This document shows, piece by piece, positions 62,701 to 64,000 of a DNA stretch of 64,000 nucleotides. Numbering within the stretch: position 1 is the first letter of the stretch; every line of letters starts with the position of its first letter. The translations under genes and the position numbers were made by a program. The notes under the pieces are model-generated. The model did not search any database, had not been told where the DNA came from, and worked only from the letters and a program-made list of their open reading frames with translations. Source of the stretch: Aristolochia californica (taxonomy: Eukaryota; Streptophyta; Magnoliopsida; Piperales; Aristolochiaceae); assembly GCA_029961685.1 (NCBI GenBank), contig JARWKL010000006.1, forward strand, positions 18,353,276 to 18,417,275. The letters run 5' to 3'.

Positions 62701-64000
62701 TAAAATTTTCTAAGAACGCGGTTTCTAATAGATCCTAACATGTTTTAATTGTGGTGGATATGCAAGTCTTAAACATGTTGAAGATGCGAATGACCTACTG
62801 ATCCAAAAATTTCAAGGAGTAGAAAAAATTAAATTCTCAAGTTAACGTGCGGTGAGATATTTACCATAGCCAAACAACCCACTTTTTGCCAATTTTACGA
62901 AAAGCGGACTAACAATCATAGATCATCGTAAATGTTTTCATCGATTAATAATGTGTAACGTATATAATTTTTCTTACAAGGGGCTTATTGTTTGGGAGTC
63001 GATACACAGCTAAAAATGCCTCGCCCCCCTCTTCTTATGATTGCAAAACCCAATATATAAAAAACTAAAAGAGTTTACAATCCCTAATAATCACAGATAT
63101 GTTTTGGGAATTATCTCTCTCAACATGTATGGATTTTTATTTTGGATGTACAATGTTTTTTCAAATCCAGACTTGAGTTTTCACTCTCCTTTTTTTTCAT
63201 AAAAAAAATGATAAGGCAAATAGATCCCAACAAAATGAAAATTTTAGAGTTTATGTACACAAAAAATTGAAAAATATAATGAATGTAAGTGCTGAAAATT
63301 ATTTCACGTACTGAAAATGAATACCAAAGTTTTTTTATCCATTTTTGGGAAATTCCACTAGTACAACCCCTAATATCTTGGTGGAATTTTATAAGAAAGC
63401 GATTTCTAATTGAATCCTAACATGTTTTAAATGTGGTGGATATGCATGCCTGAAACATGTTGAAGATGCAAATGACCTAATGATCCAAAAATTTCAAGGA
63501 GTAGAAAAAATTAAATTCTAAAGTTAACGTACGATGGGATATTTACTAGAGCCAAACAACCCACTTGTTGCCTATTTTACTAAAATCGGACCTAACAATC
63601 ATAGATCATTGTAAATGTTGATCTATTAATAATGTATAATGGCTATAATTTTTGTTAGAAATGACTTGTGGTTTGGGAGTCAACACTCAGTTAAAAATGC
63701 CTCGCCCCCCTTTCCCATGATTGCAAAACCAAAATAAAAAAAAAAACTAAAAGAGTTTAAAATCCTTAAAAATCACATATACATTTTGGAATTATCTCTC
63801 TCAGCATTTGTACATTTCCATTTTGGATGTTTAATTTTTTTTCAAATACAAACTTCAGTTTTCCCTCTCCCATTTTTCTGGTAAAAAATAAAAAGGAAAA
63901 AAGATCACAACGAAATGAAAATTTTAGAGTTTGTGTATGACAAAAATTGAAAACTTTAATAAATGTAAGTGAAGAAAATTATTTCATGAACTAAAATTGA
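53790..64000 (+). repeat. Divergent monomer block 3
   Basis: No higher-order period is apparent. Several units between 53.2 and 60.0 kb share an AACTTGGTGGAACTTTATAAG-like variant instead of AGCTTGGTGGAATTTTATAAG, interspersed with ordinary units, so a subfamily is mixed in rather than clustered. The unit from 57425 is 552 bp because of a deletion near 57865. The unit at 54671 has lost about 9 bp just before its anchor and resembles those near 39108 and 50590. Confidence 0.82.
57858..57878. other. Deletion junction in a satellite unit
   Basis: TTTTCACACTCTCATTTGTG leads into CATCTCCATGTTTTAG, skipping the AAACAAAAAGATAAGG, AATAGATCACAAC and AATGAACACC regions. About 130 bp is lost. Confidence 0.75.

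Larger units (their letters stand above)
49200..64000 (+). repeat. Satellite array, right arm
   Basis: Anchors are at about 49230 (degenerate), 49911, 50590, 51271, 51953, 52629, 53311, 53993, 54671, 55383, 56065, 56744, 57425, 57977, 58665, 59330, 60005, 60688, 61368, 62061, 62763 and 63445. The last unit is cut by the window end. Same orientation and landmarks as elsewhere. Units up to about 53790 belong to duplication copy 2. Confidence 0.95.

Noticed and set aside
1..64000. CRISPR array
   Set aside because: The repeated unit is about 680 bp with no short repeat/unique spacer alternation; this is eukaryotic satellite DNA.
1..64000. tRNA, rRNA, snRNA or telomere repeats
   Set aside because: No cloverleaf-like G+C-rich stretch, no rRNA core motif and no TTTAGGG-type tandem repeat was seen on either strand.
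1..64000. CENP-B-box-like motif in the unit
   Set aside because: No match to the TTCG....A..CGGG pattern was found in the apparent consensus. Palindromes such as ACTAGT, GCATGC and AACATGTT are present but not specific.

Overview
The window is almost entirely a tandem satellite array. A noncoding, AT-rich unit of about 0.68 kb (intact units mostly 655-720 bp) is repeated head to tail, always in the same orientation, from base 1 to base 64000. I place about 90 full or partial units by an anchor that begins with the hexamer CATGCC. No rRNA, tRNA, CRISPR array or intact host gene is visible. The only non-satellite DNA is two related copies of a degenerate hAT-type DNA transposon, at 35169-37711 and 47050-49199. 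Each keeps a plant-style TAGGGGTG left end and a remnant of the C-terminal hAT dimerisation domain. The hAT style, the apparent decay of CpG to TpG/CpA and the large homogeneous array suggest a plant nuclear genome, probably heterochromatin. The species and the chromosomal position cannot be read from the sequence.

Layout. 1-8400: divergent single units. 8401-16627: a dimeric higher-order repeat (HOR; two alternating unit types, period about 1.37 kb). 16628-19786: divergent units. 19787-29801: a tetrameric HOR (period about 2.73-2.81 kb) that breaks down into chimeric, deleted and compound 0.92-0.94 kb units. 29802-32209: a small subfamily. 32210-42300 and about 44090-53790: two copies of one roughly 10 kb segment, unit for unit collinear, each carrying the same truncated hAT element at the same place. 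42300-44090: a spacer between them with a chimeric junction. 53790-64000: more divergent units.

No genes act together here. The window records satellite evolution by unequal exchange, microhomology deletion, homopolymer slippage and segmental duplication, with one transposon insertion serving as a dated marker. The order of events is: hAT insertion; loss of its right end; duplication of the surrounding roughly 10 kb; then separate decay of the two copies, including a 388 bp internal tandem duplication now seen only in the first. Many short open frames of 60-120 codons recur in register with the satellite on both strands. I regard these as by-products of the repeat, not as genes. All identities were read by eye; no alignment or database search was run.
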